Shown here: one piece after another, positions 10,262 through 19,902 of the stretch
Position numbering within the stretch: position 1 is the stretch's first letter
Layout of the letters: each line of letters begins with the position of its first letter
From: Methanoregulaceae archaeon
GTDB lineage: Archaea; Halobacteriota; Methanomicrobia; Methanomicrobiales; Methanospirillaceae
Assembly (NCBI GenBank): GCA_015660885.1
Contig: JACTUB010000001.1
Location: 124,001-188,000 of the forward strand
DNA: 64,000 nt
Direction of reading: 5' to 3'
Notes under the pieces: generated by a model
Seen by the model: the letters and a program-made list of their open reading frames with translations, nothing else
Told to the model about the DNA's origin: nothing
The model's database searches: none
Translations under genes and position numbers: made by a program

Positions 10262-11047
10262 ATGGCGATTATTGCTGTTTCAGACTTGCATCTGGGATTC
10301 GATTCCTCCGACAAGGCTGCGTTTATCCGCTTTCTCGGAAAACTTCAAAGTGATCCCAGCGTTACAGATCTGGTCCTTCTCGGCGACATCGTGGACATGT
10401 GGAGGCGAGATTCCTCAGGCATATTCCTCGAGAACTATGATGTTCTTGACCTGATCATCAACCTGCAGAAGAAGATACACGTCTATTACGTCGTAGGAAA
10501 CCATGATTTCCATCTCCTCAAACTACAAGGTCGAGGATACCCCATCAACTTCCTTAGGGATCTCACGCTTCAGCAAGACGGTCTGAATTGCAGGTTTATT
10601 CACGGCTGGGAGTTTGACGAGATGCAGAGGGTGCACTTCATGGAATCACTCTGCCACGGAATGTCTGATCATAAGGGCGACCGCGACACTAACATCTGGG
10701 CTGTTCTTAATCGAGACGAAAATGACCTGATTCGCTTTTTCTCCGCGATAGCACACGGGGGTAGAAAACGCCGAACCGCCGAGATGTTGCAGCTCGATCC
10801 ACAGGAGAGGCTCAAAGAAACCCTGAAGGGTGTGGAAAGGAAGGCCCGTTCCACGGTTCGGCCGGGGGAAGTTCTTATCTTCGGGCATACCCACAGACCA
10901 TTTGTGAACAAGGCCGAGAACCTCGCAAATATCGGTTCATGGCTTAAAACCGCACCTATCCATAATACCTTTGTGCGGGTGGAAGGTGGCAAACCCAAGC
11001 TATTCGTGTTCGAAGGAGCCGAGATTACGGAAAGAGTCGATATCTAA
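10262..11047 (+). CDS. Metallophosphoesterase (calcineurin-like)
   Basis: SDLHLGF, LLGDIVDMW, VGNHDFHL, FGHTHRP motifs. Confidence 0.9.
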   Translation: MAIIAVSDLHLGFDSSDKAAFIRFLGKLQSDPSVTDLVLLGDIVDMWRRDSSGIFLENYDVLDLIINLQKKIHVYYVVGNHDFHLLKLQGRGYPINFLRDLTLQQDGLNCRFIHGWEFDEMQRVHFMESLCHGMSDHKGDRDTNIWAVLNRDENDLIRFFSAIAHGGRKRRTAEMLQLDPQERLKETLKGVERKARSTVRPGEVLIFGHTHRPFVNKAENLANIGSWLKTAPIHNTFVRVEGGKPKLFVFEGAEITERVDI

Positions 11048-11350
11048 CTAGCCCCAGTCTCTCTCTGATTAAACAAATATCTCTAATTTAGTTCCTCATA
11101 GACCTACAGCAATAAAAAAATAATGTGGGTTAGTTGATGGAAATTCTTATGTCGTGCGTACTGTTGGGAATACTGATCTGCATGAGTAATCCTTGATGAT
11201 TATTGCCGTTGTGAAAAGAAGTATTATATAAATTCTTTGATTGAAATTTAACTATTAACCCGCGTGAAGCATGCGATTGGCCGGAATCGGACAAATCAAA
11301 GGATTAACAACGAATTTGAGCGGATCTCATGAAGAGGATTCGGACACTGG

Positions 11351-11372
11351 GTCCAAATTCTCCATAGCAGCA
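11351..11372 (+). repeat. Degenerate copy of tRNA-Glu 3' end
   Basis: gtccaaattctccatagcagca versus tRNA gttcgaatccccatagcagca; the last 14 nt (ccatagcagcact with neighbours) match, followed by weakly similar 3' flank (catggtcc / gatggtct). Confidence 0.6.
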
Positions 11373-11540
11373 CTTTATCATTCATGGTCCAATGCTCTAT
11401 TCTACAATGAAAAATGCATCAATTCTATATTCGTAATGATTCAAGTTTTGTATCAATTAGCCTGATTTGTTTCGATTGCAATCAGTTTCAAAAAGACAAT
11501 TAGTATAAAAAATACGAGCATGTTATCATGAGCAGTTATA

Positions 11541-12071
11541 TTAGCGTTTTATCTCTATCGCAACCTCATTCCGCCGCAGCAAACCGGGTGTCCAGGGGGG
11601 ATTGTACCTCATCAGAAATGGGCCGCCGACCGGTTCAATTGCGGCCTTCTTCAGCCCTTCCAACAGCCGTTCCTCTGCCGCTATTACTTCGTCCTGCCGT
11701 GCATATCCTCTGAAACGGATAACCGCAACCTCTCGGGAAGGTAGCGTTGTGATCTGCACACGGCTGTCCAGCGGTTCAGGAATATCATCCCGGCTTTTTC
11801 CTGGAGGCATCACGAATGACATCGAGTTGGCATCGGAAACAACTGGCGCCGTCATTGCGATCTGGCGGGAGGTAATTACCGGTGAGGTCATGGATATCTT
11901 GTTCTGTGTATGGTTGCTGCCAGTGATGAACGCGAAGAGCAGGTTGAATCCCGAATCATCCCCATCACTATCGACGGTCGCATGCACGACGGACGGGTAC
12001 TTCCGGAATTCGATCTCTCCCGTTTTGCCGGTGATCTCATAAGGAATTGTTTGTGTCATGATCAACGTCAT
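11541..12071 (-). CDS. SOUL/heme-binding family protein
   Basis: ETQTIPYEI..GEIEFRKYPSVVHATV, KISMTSPVITS..IAMTAPV, FVMPPGKSRDDIPEPLD, RFRGYA; typical SOUL family. Confidence 0.88.
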   Translation of the reverse strand: MTLIMTQTIPYEITGKTGEIEFRKYPSVVHATVDSDGDDSGFNLLFAFITGSNHTQNKISMTSPVITSRQIAMTAPVVSDANSMSFVMPPGKSRDDIPEPLDSRVQITTLPSREVAVIRFRGYARQDEVIAAEERLLEGLKKAAIEPVGGPFLMRYNPPWTPGLLRRNEVAIEIKR

Positions 12072-12141
12072 CTCCTTTAAGAGGTATATCTCTGAGAGCC
12101 TTGATGGATGTTACGTTTAAAAGACCCGGTTCATGGATGCA

Positions 12142-12900
12142 CTATTTCAAGAGGCTCTCCATCTTTTTCGGATCATACCCGAATATAAACTCGTTCCCAA
12201 TCTGTACAATGGGCGCTCCCAGATGCCCGGTCTTCTCGATGATCATGGCTCTGGCTGTTGCGTTGGAAGCCAGATCGATTTCCTCAAATTCCACGTGCTT
12301 TGCTGTGAGGAATTCCTTGATCTCGTGGCAGTTATGGCAACGCGGTGTTGAGTAAACTTTGACTTTTTCGGCGGTTCCCCAGACTTTCTCAATGAAGGCC
12401 TCACGGCCGGAGTACTTCTTGTACTGCTGGTATTCCCGTGGCTTCTTCTCCGCGTAGTTCTGGTGGTATTGCTCAGCGGGATAAAATGTAGTGTATGGCC
12501 GAATTTCTGTTGCGAGAGATTTTTTAAATTTTCCGGATTCGTTTAATTTTTTCTTAGAGGACTCTGCAATTCGTTTCTGTTCCTCATTATGGTAAAATAT
12601 GGCAGTACTGTACTGGGATCCCTTATCCGCGAACTGACCCTCCTGGTCGGTCGGATCAATCTGCTTCCAGAATACATCGAGAAGTTTCTCAAATGAGATC
12701 TTCTCCGGGTCATAAGTGACCTGCACCGCCTCGAGGTGTCCTGTCGTGCCCGAGGAAACTTCCTCATAGCTGGGATTCGGTTTTGTTCCGCCGGCATACC
12801 CGGCTACTACAGCAGTTACTCCTTCGATCTGCTGGAACGGCGGCTGCATGCACCAGAAACAGCCTCCAGCAAATGTTGCCACCATCAGTTTTTTGTCCAT
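12142..12900 (-). CDS. msrA: Peptide-methionine (S)-S-oxide reductase MsrA fused to a C-terminal glutaredoxin-like domain
   Basis: MsrA GGCFWCMQPPF, YDPEKISFEKLLDVFWKQIDPT; C-terminal VKVYSTPRCHNCHEIKEFL..GAPIVQIGNEFIFGYDPKKME glutaredoxin-like. Start at MDKKLMV preferred. Confidence 0.9.
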   Translation of the reverse strand: MDKKLMVATFAGGCFWCMQPPFQQIEGVTAVVAGYAGGTKPNPSYEEVSSGTTGHLEAVQVTYDPEKISFEKLLDVFWKQIDPTDQEGQFADKGSQYSTAIFYHNEEQKRIAESSKKKLNESGKFKKSLATEIRPYTTFYPAEQYHQNYAEKKPREYQQYKKYSGREAFIEKVWGTAEKVKVYSTPRCHNCHEIKEFLTAKHVEFEEIDLASNATARAMIIEKTGHLGAPIVQIGNEFIFGYDPKKMESLLK

Positions 12901-13054
12901 GATATCCCTTATGATGTAATCTATCCGGAGGTTATTGTACACAACCGATTACCTAAATGCGGTTGAGTCGCCGGGTTGCAATCCTTTTTGATTGTACTCT
13001 GGGAGATTGTATGTCATGAAATGCCATTTTCAATATTAATGGTTATGATAGTAC

Positions 13055-13339
13055 TCACCTGAGTAGTCCGTTCAGCCCTTGCTGGACCTGCCCAGGTACA
13101 TCCTCGAATACTATCTCCCCGGGCATCTCCCCCAGCCCGATCTTTATCCCGTGCCGGATGTACGGGTGGGTGCGGACATTCATACCATCAAAACCCTTCA
13201 CATGTGGATTCCGATAGAGCCCAACTCTCTGGACATATCGCGGGAGCGATGGCAGAGATCGCCGTGCATCCTTCAATACCGCAAGCACCGTAACCTCTGT
13301 CGCTATCTGATCTGCGCTGGCGAAAACGAGTCCGGGCAC
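13055..13339 (-). pseudogene. C-terminal fragment resembling a DUF362 protein
   Basis: PGLVFASADQIATEVTVLAVLKDA...HPYIRHGIKIGLGEMPGEI is typical of a DUF362 C-terminus; upstream minus-strand frame is closed by TAG, so no full-length gene. Confidence 0.5.
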
Positions 13340-13412
13340 AGGGCGAACTACCTAGACCTGGCCGAGGTTCAGCAATCTATAAACCTTTTTTCCACTATGC
13401 TCTGTATTGGAA

Positions 13413-14768
13413 ATGTCGAAGTATCATAACCCTGGGATCGAGACGATGGATCGTGATGGCCTAGATTCACTGATCGATGAGCGGGTGAGGTATACCGTTG
13501 GGTTCGCTCATAAAAATTCACCGTTTTACCGGCATTGGTTCAAAGAGAACGGGATCGATACGGACGATATCCGGGTCCATGAAGACTTGTTGCAGCTCCC
13601 CATAGTTTCCGGTCGCACCATCCGCGAGCACCAGCCGCCAAATACTCCGGATTTCCAGTTTCTTTCGACGAATTGGGAAGACATATTTACCATCCAGGAG
13701 ACTAGCGGTACAAGTGGGACACCAAAGAGTTTTTTCCTCACCTGGGATGACTGGAAACGGTACGCGGAAAAGTATGCCCGAAGTTTTGTCTCTCAGGGGT
13801 TCGGCTCCGATGACCGGGTAATCGTCTGCGCCTCGTATGGCATGAACGTGGGTGCAAACACCATGACTCTTGCAGCCCATAGGCTAGGGATGACCATCAT
13901 TCCGTTCGGCAAATGTGACTTCGCGTCGAGGGCCATCACAGGATATCGCCCTACGGCGATCGTGGGAAGCGTATTCAAGCTCCTCCGGCTCGCGCACCGA
14001 TTAAAACAGGAAGGGATTTGTCTAAACGAGACCTCGATTACGAGACTTGTTGCTGGTGGAGAGAGTTTTGCTGACGAGTCCCGTGCTTACCTCGCGGAAA
14101 CGTGGGGATGTCCGGTGTACAACACTTACGGGAGTACTGAGGGGACGATGTGCGGAGAGTGCACGGAACTTGCCGGGCTCCATGTTCCGGAAGACCTCGT
14201 TCACCTCGATATTTACGACCCGCAGATGAAAGTGTTTGTCTCCGACGGAAACTACGGCAGGGCTGTCCTCACTACGCTCCTACCAAAGGGCTCAAAGGCA
14301 GGCACTCTCCTGCTCAATTACGACACAGATGACACGACAGCGGTAATCTCCCGGGAGCGGTGTGCCTGCGGTAGAACGCACATGCGGATCTTTAACCCGC
14401 AGAGAGAGGCCGAAACAGTCTGGATCCTTGGCAATTCCGTGAACCGCGTGGACGTGGAGGCCAGTGTCTTCCAGCCCGAAAACATGCAGTTCCTCAATGG
14501 CGAATACGAGGCATTCATCTATGATGGCGGATCGACGGGTGAGGTCGTAATGCGGGTGAGCGTGGAATGCTCAGATCCGGAGATCACAGACCGAAGGCTC
14601 ATCGAAGACTGTTTTGTCGGTAAATTCTTAAAAAACAAAAAGAATTTGGTACCCCATTACGAGGACAGAACATTCTCCGTGATGTTTAACTTTGTTAATC
14701 CGGGGGAACTTGAGCTGTACAAGATCAGGGGGCGGCCAAAACGCCTCATCGACCGCCGGTCGGTATAG
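13413..14768 (+). CDS. Coenzyme F390 synthetase / phenylacetate-CoA ligase family (PaaK-like adenylate-forming enzyme)
   Basis: ETSGTSGTPKSFFLTWDDW, YGMNVGANTMTLAAHRLGM, YNTYGSTEGTMCGEC, C-terminal PaaK-like domain. Confidence 0.85.
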   Translation: MSKYHNPGIETMDRDGLDSLIDERVRYTVGFAHKNSPFYRHWFKENGIDTDDIRVHEDLLQLPIVSGRTIREHQPPNTPDFQFLSTNWEDIFTIQETSGTSGTPKSFFLTWDDWKRYAEKYARSFVSQGFGSDDRVIVCASYGMNVGANTMTLAAHRLGMTIIPFGKCDFASRAITGYRPTAIVGSVFKLLRLAHRLKQEGICLNETSITRLVAGGESFADESRAYLAETWGCPVYNTYGSTEGTMCGECTELAGLHVPEDLVHLDIYDPQMKVFVSDGNYGRAVLTTLLPKGSKAGTLLLNYDTDDTTAVISRERCACGRTHMRIFNPQREAETVWILGNSVNRVDVEASVFQPENMQFLNGEYEAFIYDGGSTGEVVMRVSVECSDPEITDRRLIEDCFVGKFLKNKKNLVPHYEDRTFSVMFNFVNPGELELYKIRGRPKRLIDRRSV

Positions 14769-14837
14769 GATACATATCCTTTTTCACCGTCTGTATATCT
14801 CCCGCCGGTGAATTTCTTTTACTCTGCCACAGGCTGC

Positions 14838-15920
14838 TTACCGGCGTTCCGGCACGAGACGATTGGCAACGGCGACTGCCTCTTCTGCAGTTCCCGCATA
14901 TGCGTCGGCACCGATTTGTTTCCAGAGGTCAGGAACGATCCTGAACGGATATCCCCCGACAAGGATCTTTGCCCCAGCGATCCTCTCATCCGCACGAAGC
15001 GAACGAATAAGGTACTGGACATCAGGAAGATGACGTGGCATGGTCGTTGAAAGGGCGACCATATCAGCCTTCCGGTCCCGCGCCGCATCAAGGACGCTCT
15101 GCACCGGTATGTTTGCTCCGATATAATACGTGTCCCAGCCATCCATATCGAAAAAGTCAGCCACCATCCGGATACCGATATCATGAAGTTCAGCCCCGAC
15201 ACCAGCAGCGACAACGGTCGTTCCCCTTCGTCCCTTACCTATCCCACTCGAAGAGAATACCTGGTCATGCAGCCGGGCCATGAGCGTTTCGACAAAAGCA
15301 GTTATGAAATGTTCTTGAGCGATGCTGACCTGCTGCAGTTGCCAGAGCCTTCCAGTCTCCTGCAGAACCGGATAAAGAATGTGGAGATAGATATCCCTCA
15401 CCGTTATGCCAGATTTGACCGCATCGTCGATTATTCTTCCTCCCTGCACCTGATCCGCCTCAATGACAGCAGCGAGGAATGGCCGTGCAACATCAGCAAG
15501 GGGTTTGTCCGTGGTGATATACGGGGGAATGCTGAGGGAGACATCATTAAGGACGGCCAGACTTTTAGTGATAAAGATCCTGGTTTGGTTGCGGAAATCC
15601 TGGGGCAGTTCATTTTTGAGGACCTCACCCATTGCAGCGAGAAGAAGCGATACAAAGTTCTTCGGGAAGTGTAGAGATGTAAGATGTACCTTTGCCCAGC
15701 AGGCGTGATCGATGAAAATAGCCGGGTTATTGATTGCAAGCGATTCCTCAAGACTACTGATAAGATCGTCGAACTCTTCTAGTACCCGCATCTTCTGGAC
15801 GGCGCTGCGGGTACGCCAAGTACGGGGGTGTTTCATCTCGAATTGGTCCAGAGCTTTTCCTGCAAGGTAATGCCTATCCAGTTTGACTGGATGATACACA
15901 GGCGATCCGGCTTGATTCAT
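14838..15920 (-). CDS. Cobalamin-binding (B12) domain protein
   Basis: VSIAQEHFITAFVETLMARL cap helices, GAELHDIGIRMVADFFDMDGWDTYYIGANIP (ExHDxG-like B12 motif), ILVGGYPFRIVPDLWKQIGADAYAGTAEEAV. Confidence 0.88.
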   Translation of the reverse strand: MNQAGSPVYHPVKLDRHYLAGKALDQFEMKHPRTWRTRSAVQKMRVLEEFDDLISSLEESLAINNPAIFIDHACWAKVHLTSLHFPKNFVSLLLAAMGEVLKNELPQDFRNQTRIFITKSLAVLNDVSLSIPPYITTDKPLADVARPFLAAVIEADQVQGGRIIDDAVKSGITVRDIYLHILYPVLQETGRLWQLQQVSIAQEHFITAFVETLMARLHDQVFSSSGIGKGRRGTTVVAAGVGAELHDIGIRMVADFFDMDGWDTYYIGANIPVQSVLDAARDRKADMVALSTTMPRHLPDVQYLIRSLRADERIAGAKILVGGYPFRIVPDLWKQIGADAYAGTAEEAVAVANRLVPERR

Positions 15921-16095
15921 TCATGTGCTCCCTCTCGTTTCCGGTTCTTAGAGAGAATCTTGCTGGTGGATTATTATTTTTCCGTTTGGATCGATCCGGG
16001 TATGTAGCCAGTCATTGTAATTAAAGGGACCGGTATTTGTGTCAACCTAGTACCCACCTATCTTTTAATATTTGGAATATCCCATTTGGAGTAGT

Positions 16096-17082
16096 ATGCG
16101 TCTATTTGTTCCGTTAACATTTACTTTCGTGCTCATTCTGCTGCTGATAATGCCTACAGCTGCCCATGTTCCTATCCTACCTGGTGATCATAACTCACTA
16201 GACACGGCTGTGCAACTCAAGGATCCGTCAATTACCTATGCGATCTATGGCACTCTTCACGAAGCCGAGGAGACCGATTATTATAAGGTTACCCTGCAGA
16301 AGGACGCTCCCCTGCGTTTTATGATCTCGACACCCGTCAAAGAATCCTTTGCCCCTTGGCTTGTTATTGCTGGCCCCGGGATCTCCCCGCAGGGCGCCGT
16401 TCCCACGACAGTCGAGCTTCCCGATGGAGATACGGCTATCGCTATTACTGGAATGCACCCGTTGAATGCTGATTATGAACCGTTCACCCCAATTGCCGGG
16501 TACCAGACGGCAATGTATGAAGGTCTGGCTCCTGCAACCGGTACTTATATAATCGCAGCGCCAAACGATGGTGGTCCCTACACACTCGCGACGGGGACGC
16601 TCGAAGCATTCACCGTTCCTGAATGGGTTATAGTACCCATTAATCAGCTCCAGATCAGGTTATGGCAGGAGCAGTCACCGCTGCTGATCTTCGGGCCATA
16701 CCTGGTAGTAATGGTTATTGGGATATTTCTTTTTCTGAAATTGCCTGGACGGCAGCGGATGAGCCCCCCTGCATGGCTCGGGTTTATAGCAGGGCTTATA
16801 TATATTGGCACCGGCGCTGCCACCCTGCTTCAGACCAGTATTGCCCTACAAATAGCCCCAGCAGGGTTGGCAGTACTGGTCACCTTGGTCTTTGTTGCGA
16901 TAGTGCTGGGTGCCGGAGTGACTGCTGTCAGTGCCTCGGTCCGCTTGTATAAGCAGACACACATAAGATTCCGTATCCTGATGGTAGTAATCGGAATTGT
17001 CGGGCTCATAGCCTGGGCAGGAGTGATCGTCGGGCCGGTGCTCGCATTCATGGCAGCTATTGTACCGGCTCGTTACTTGTGA
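16096..17082 (+). CDS. Secreted/membrane protein of unknown function
   Basis: N-terminal signal-like segment, extracellular beta-rich region, four C-terminal TM helices. Confidence 0.65.
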   Translation: MRLFVPLTFTFVLILLLIMPTAAHVPILPGDHNSLDTAVQLKDPSITYAIYGTLHEAEETDYYKVTLQKDAPLRFMISTPVKESFAPWLVIAGPGISPQGAVPTTVELPDGDTAIAITGMHPLNADYEPFTPIAGYQTAMYEGLAPATGTYIIAAPNDGGPYTLATGTLEAFTVPEWVIVPINQLQIRLWQEQSPLLIFGPYLVVMVIGIFLFLKLPGRQRMSPPAWLGFIAGLIYIGTGAATLLQTSIALQIAPAGLAVLVTLVFVAIVLGAGVTAVSASVRLYKQTHIRFRILMVVIGIVGLIAWAGVIVGPVLAFMAAIVPARYL

Positions 17083-17398
17083 GGCGGAACAACGGCAATG
17101 AGCGCACCCAAAAGAAGTGCTGCCATGATTTGCCGTAGGAAAAGGTACCTTTTCCAGACCTCCATACTCATTGGCATAGTGTTGGTATGTTTTGTGAATA
17201 AACAATATCTGTTTTCAAACAGATTCCGTATAAAAGAGCCATTGAGATGACTTTACTTTCCCCCAGTCTGATTTCAAAATGCTAAATTCAAAAACCAGCA
17301 TAACTTTTATCCTTTGAAAAAAGCCAGTATTGCAAGAACCAAGGAAGTTCAAAGATGAAAAAAAGTTGGAACAAAAATGGGGATTCCAACCTCAATAC

Positions 17399-17416
17399 CG
17401 AATCCCCATAGCAGCA
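17399..17416 (+). repeat. Exact 18-nt copy of the tRNA-Glu(CTC) 3' end
   Basis: cgaatccccatagcagca, identical to 10115-10132. Confidence 0.85.
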
Positions 17417-17688
17417 TAAACATCCGGTTTATTCTGTTTTGATAAATAAACTAAAAATAAAAGAGCGAAGACCCGGTTAATCCTTACCGAATTTATTTTC
17501 CCGAGCATTTCTGCACGTTTTTTAAAAAAGTGATTGTCCTGAATGAAAAGGAATTATTTATCACATGCTGATTATAAATTTCTGCGGTTCAATAAACGTT
17601 TGGAGTTCCCGATGCATGTGTTGGTGAGAATTTTTTCAACCAATTTTTTTTATAACGAGAGGTAATATCATACACCATGTGAGGAACA

Positions 17689-18324
17689 ATGAATGATATA
17701 AACATCTCCGCACTCCTTGACAAGGCACATCATCTGGCGAAGATTGGTCGCTATGACAACGCAATCTCAGTGTACGATCAGGTCCTGAACTTCGACGGAA
17801 ATAATGTAACTGCCCTGGAAAATAAAGGCAAAGTCTATTACATCCTCGGAAGGCATGAAGATGCAATTGCATGCTACGATAAAGCAACAGAGATCAATCC
17901 CAATCTCATATCTGTCTGGTATGAGAAAGGCTACGTTTTGAGAAAGATCCACCGGTATGAAGATGCAATCCGCTGTTTTGATGAGGTACTCTCTCGGGAT
18001 CAAAATTACACTTCTGCCCTTGCAAACAAAGGATATTCGCTGAATGAGCTGGGTAGATTCAATGAAGCAATTGCCTGTTTTGATACGATCCTTGCATCAA
18101 GCCCGAATAATATCCGGGCAATGGCATCAAAGGGCATCGCGTTACGCAAGCTGGGAAAAAATGAAGATGCACTCAGATATTTTGAAAATGCACTCAGATT
18201 AAGTCCGATCAACGCCTTCGTTTGGTATAATAAGGCAATTACCCTTAGAAGTCTGGGAAGGTTCCAAGAAGCAGACGAGAGTGACAAGATGGCGGGTCCT
18301 TCTCTCGGTTCCGGTGTCCACTAA
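17689..18324 (+). CDS. TPR-repeat protein
   Basis: Tandem TPR units (YDNAISVYDQVLNFDGNNVTALENKGKVYYILGRHEDAIACYDKATEINP...). Confidence 0.88.
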   Translation: MNDINISALLDKAHHLAKIGRYDNAISVYDQVLNFDGNNVTALENKGKVYYILGRHEDAIACYDKATEINPNLISVWYEKGYVLRKIHRYEDAIRCFDEVLSRDQNYTSALANKGYSLNELGRFNEAIACFDTILASSPNNIRAMASKGIALRKLGKNEDALRYFENALRLSPINAFVWYNKAITLRSLGRFQEADESDKMAGPSLGSGVH

Positions 18325-18509
18325 AAAAAGCAGTTTAAAAGGCTCTCTAGAAACCTCGTTCTTGCTGATAACAAAAGATATGTATGAAAGAGGGGGGACA
18401 GGACCTGTCTCCCGTTACCGCCCGTGAAGGCTCATGCGATTATGTCGCAGTACCTGTCAGAGGGTCATCGTATTCAGGGAAAAGCCGGAAGATAAATGGA
18501 AGGGTATCC

Positions 18510-18605
18510 CGGGTCAATGCAGTTATCATTTTTGTGGGCACTGGATGACACTGTCACAATTCGGGTCGGGGAGCTCTTCTCTAAAAGTGGGAGGAAAGGT
18601 TTGAA
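18510..18605 (-). pseudogene. Remnant of a short-chain dehydrogenase/reductase
   Basis: FKPFLPLLEKSSPTRIVTVSSSAHKNDNCIDP matches the SDR segment LLPLLxKSxPxRIVxVSSxAH; no full-length frame. Confidence 0.5.
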
Positions 18606-18994
18606 ATGAGGGGCGGGCTGATATATGACAGCCAAGGTCATCTCAACACTATTGAAACAGCCACCTGCCACCTGTTTTGCATGCTTGATTTATAACGATG
18701 CTTTACTGAATTTTTTTCAGCATTTTCCTGGGAAAGGTCGCGACCAAACACCACAAGAAAAAGTCCGCGATTGTCCCGGATTACCATTTTCAGACCAACC
18801 CGAAACGAAACTCCTGACGAAAGAATCAGACGACAGGATCTGATCAACAGCAAAAAATCAACGTTAATAAAATTGAATCCCGGACATTACTCCCTCTCTC
18901 TTTCATGGACCTCTTTTCATCCGATGGGACAGATATTGCCATCTGTTCCAATCACTTCAATATGCCAGGGATTTTTCAAAAAAAAAGGTGTTAT

Positions 18995-19192
18995 TCACAT
19001 CACACGAAATCGCTTCACTACTATGTCGTCTCCTTTTTTGGTGATCTGAACCTTGATCTTTCCTTCTTTATAGGATATCTCATGGATACCGAATGATTTC
19101 GTACTGATAAGCCTCTGAAGGCTTGCCATATCCGAACGGTACATTCTTTTGAAATCATCCCCTTCGTAGATCACGTTTCCCATAATTCCCAC
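18995..19192 (-). CDS. Small conserved-looking hypothetical protein
   Basis: 65 aa, or 62 aa from MGNVIYEG; beta-rich, charged. Confidence 0.5.
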   Translation of the reverse strand: MGIMGNVIYEGDDFKRMYRSDMASLQRLISTKSFGIHEISYKEGKIKVQITKKGDDIVVKRFRVM

Positions 19193-19352
19193 TCACCCAT
19201 CCTGATATTTTATTGAAGAAGTTCTATTTAGGTATGTGCGATGCGTGTTCGGACCCCTTCATACAGTCCGGACACGGATCGCTCCGCATTCTCGGCGATT
19301 TTTGACCAAAGCATTAAATATCGTGTTCCTGCATAACCCTATATGAGGAGTT

Positions 19353-19718
19353 ATGAGCAGGGAGAAGATCAAAGTCCCCGGAAAGGTGTATGAGGAATTG
19401 ATAGCCCTCCAGCGTGAAATTCATTTCACCCAGGATCACCAGGACACAATTAAGAAAGCAGAGGACCGGGGTTACATGAATGCTGCCAACTGGATCAGGC
19501 AGAATGAGAATGCATACAAGATCGGGTTCGCTTGGGGTTTCGAGCCCATCGCTGACGAACCTAAAGGCACACTAAAGGATATTCCTGTACGGGAGAACCC
19601 TCCACCCAAGCGGACAATCTCCCGACCGACACCTCCGCAGAGTAAAAAGTCCCAAAAATCGCCTGGGACTGGAGGTATCCTTGCCGGCATAAAAAACTGG
19701 CTCGGTAAACACTTCTGA
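19353..19718 (+). CDS. Hypothetical protein
   Basis: 121 aa ORF with upstream purine-rich RBS (tatgaggagtt). Confidence 0.6.
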   Translation: MSREKIKVPGKVYEELIALQREIHFTQDHQDTIKKAEDRGYMNAANWIRQNENAYKIGFAWGFEPIADEPKGTLKDIPVRENPPPKRTISRPTPPQSKKSQKSPGTGGILAGIKNWLGKHF

Positions 19719-19761
19719 TTTTTTTCGAAACTAATATTTGCACGATGACTGGGAGAAATGT

Positions 19762-19902
19762 ATGCCAACCTGTGGTGACTGTATAAGTTATATACAAAAA
19801 ACCAGGGATCGCGGCGACTGTCGCATCAACGGGGAGACCGCTCCCGATCGCGACAGTGAACGATGCCCTTCCCGCACGTTTATTCCAAAGCCGGTGAAAT
19901 GA
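19762..19902 (+). CDS. 46-aa cysteine-rich small protein (CX2C-X12-C-X14-C), below the ORF-track cutoff
   Basis: MPTCGDCISYIQKTRDRGDCRINGETAPDRDSERCPSRTFIPKPVK; preceded by gggagaaatgt; stop overlaps the next start (ATGA at 19899). Confidence 0.65.
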   Translation: MPTCGDCISYIQKTRDRGDCRINGETAPDRDSERCPSRTFIPKPVK

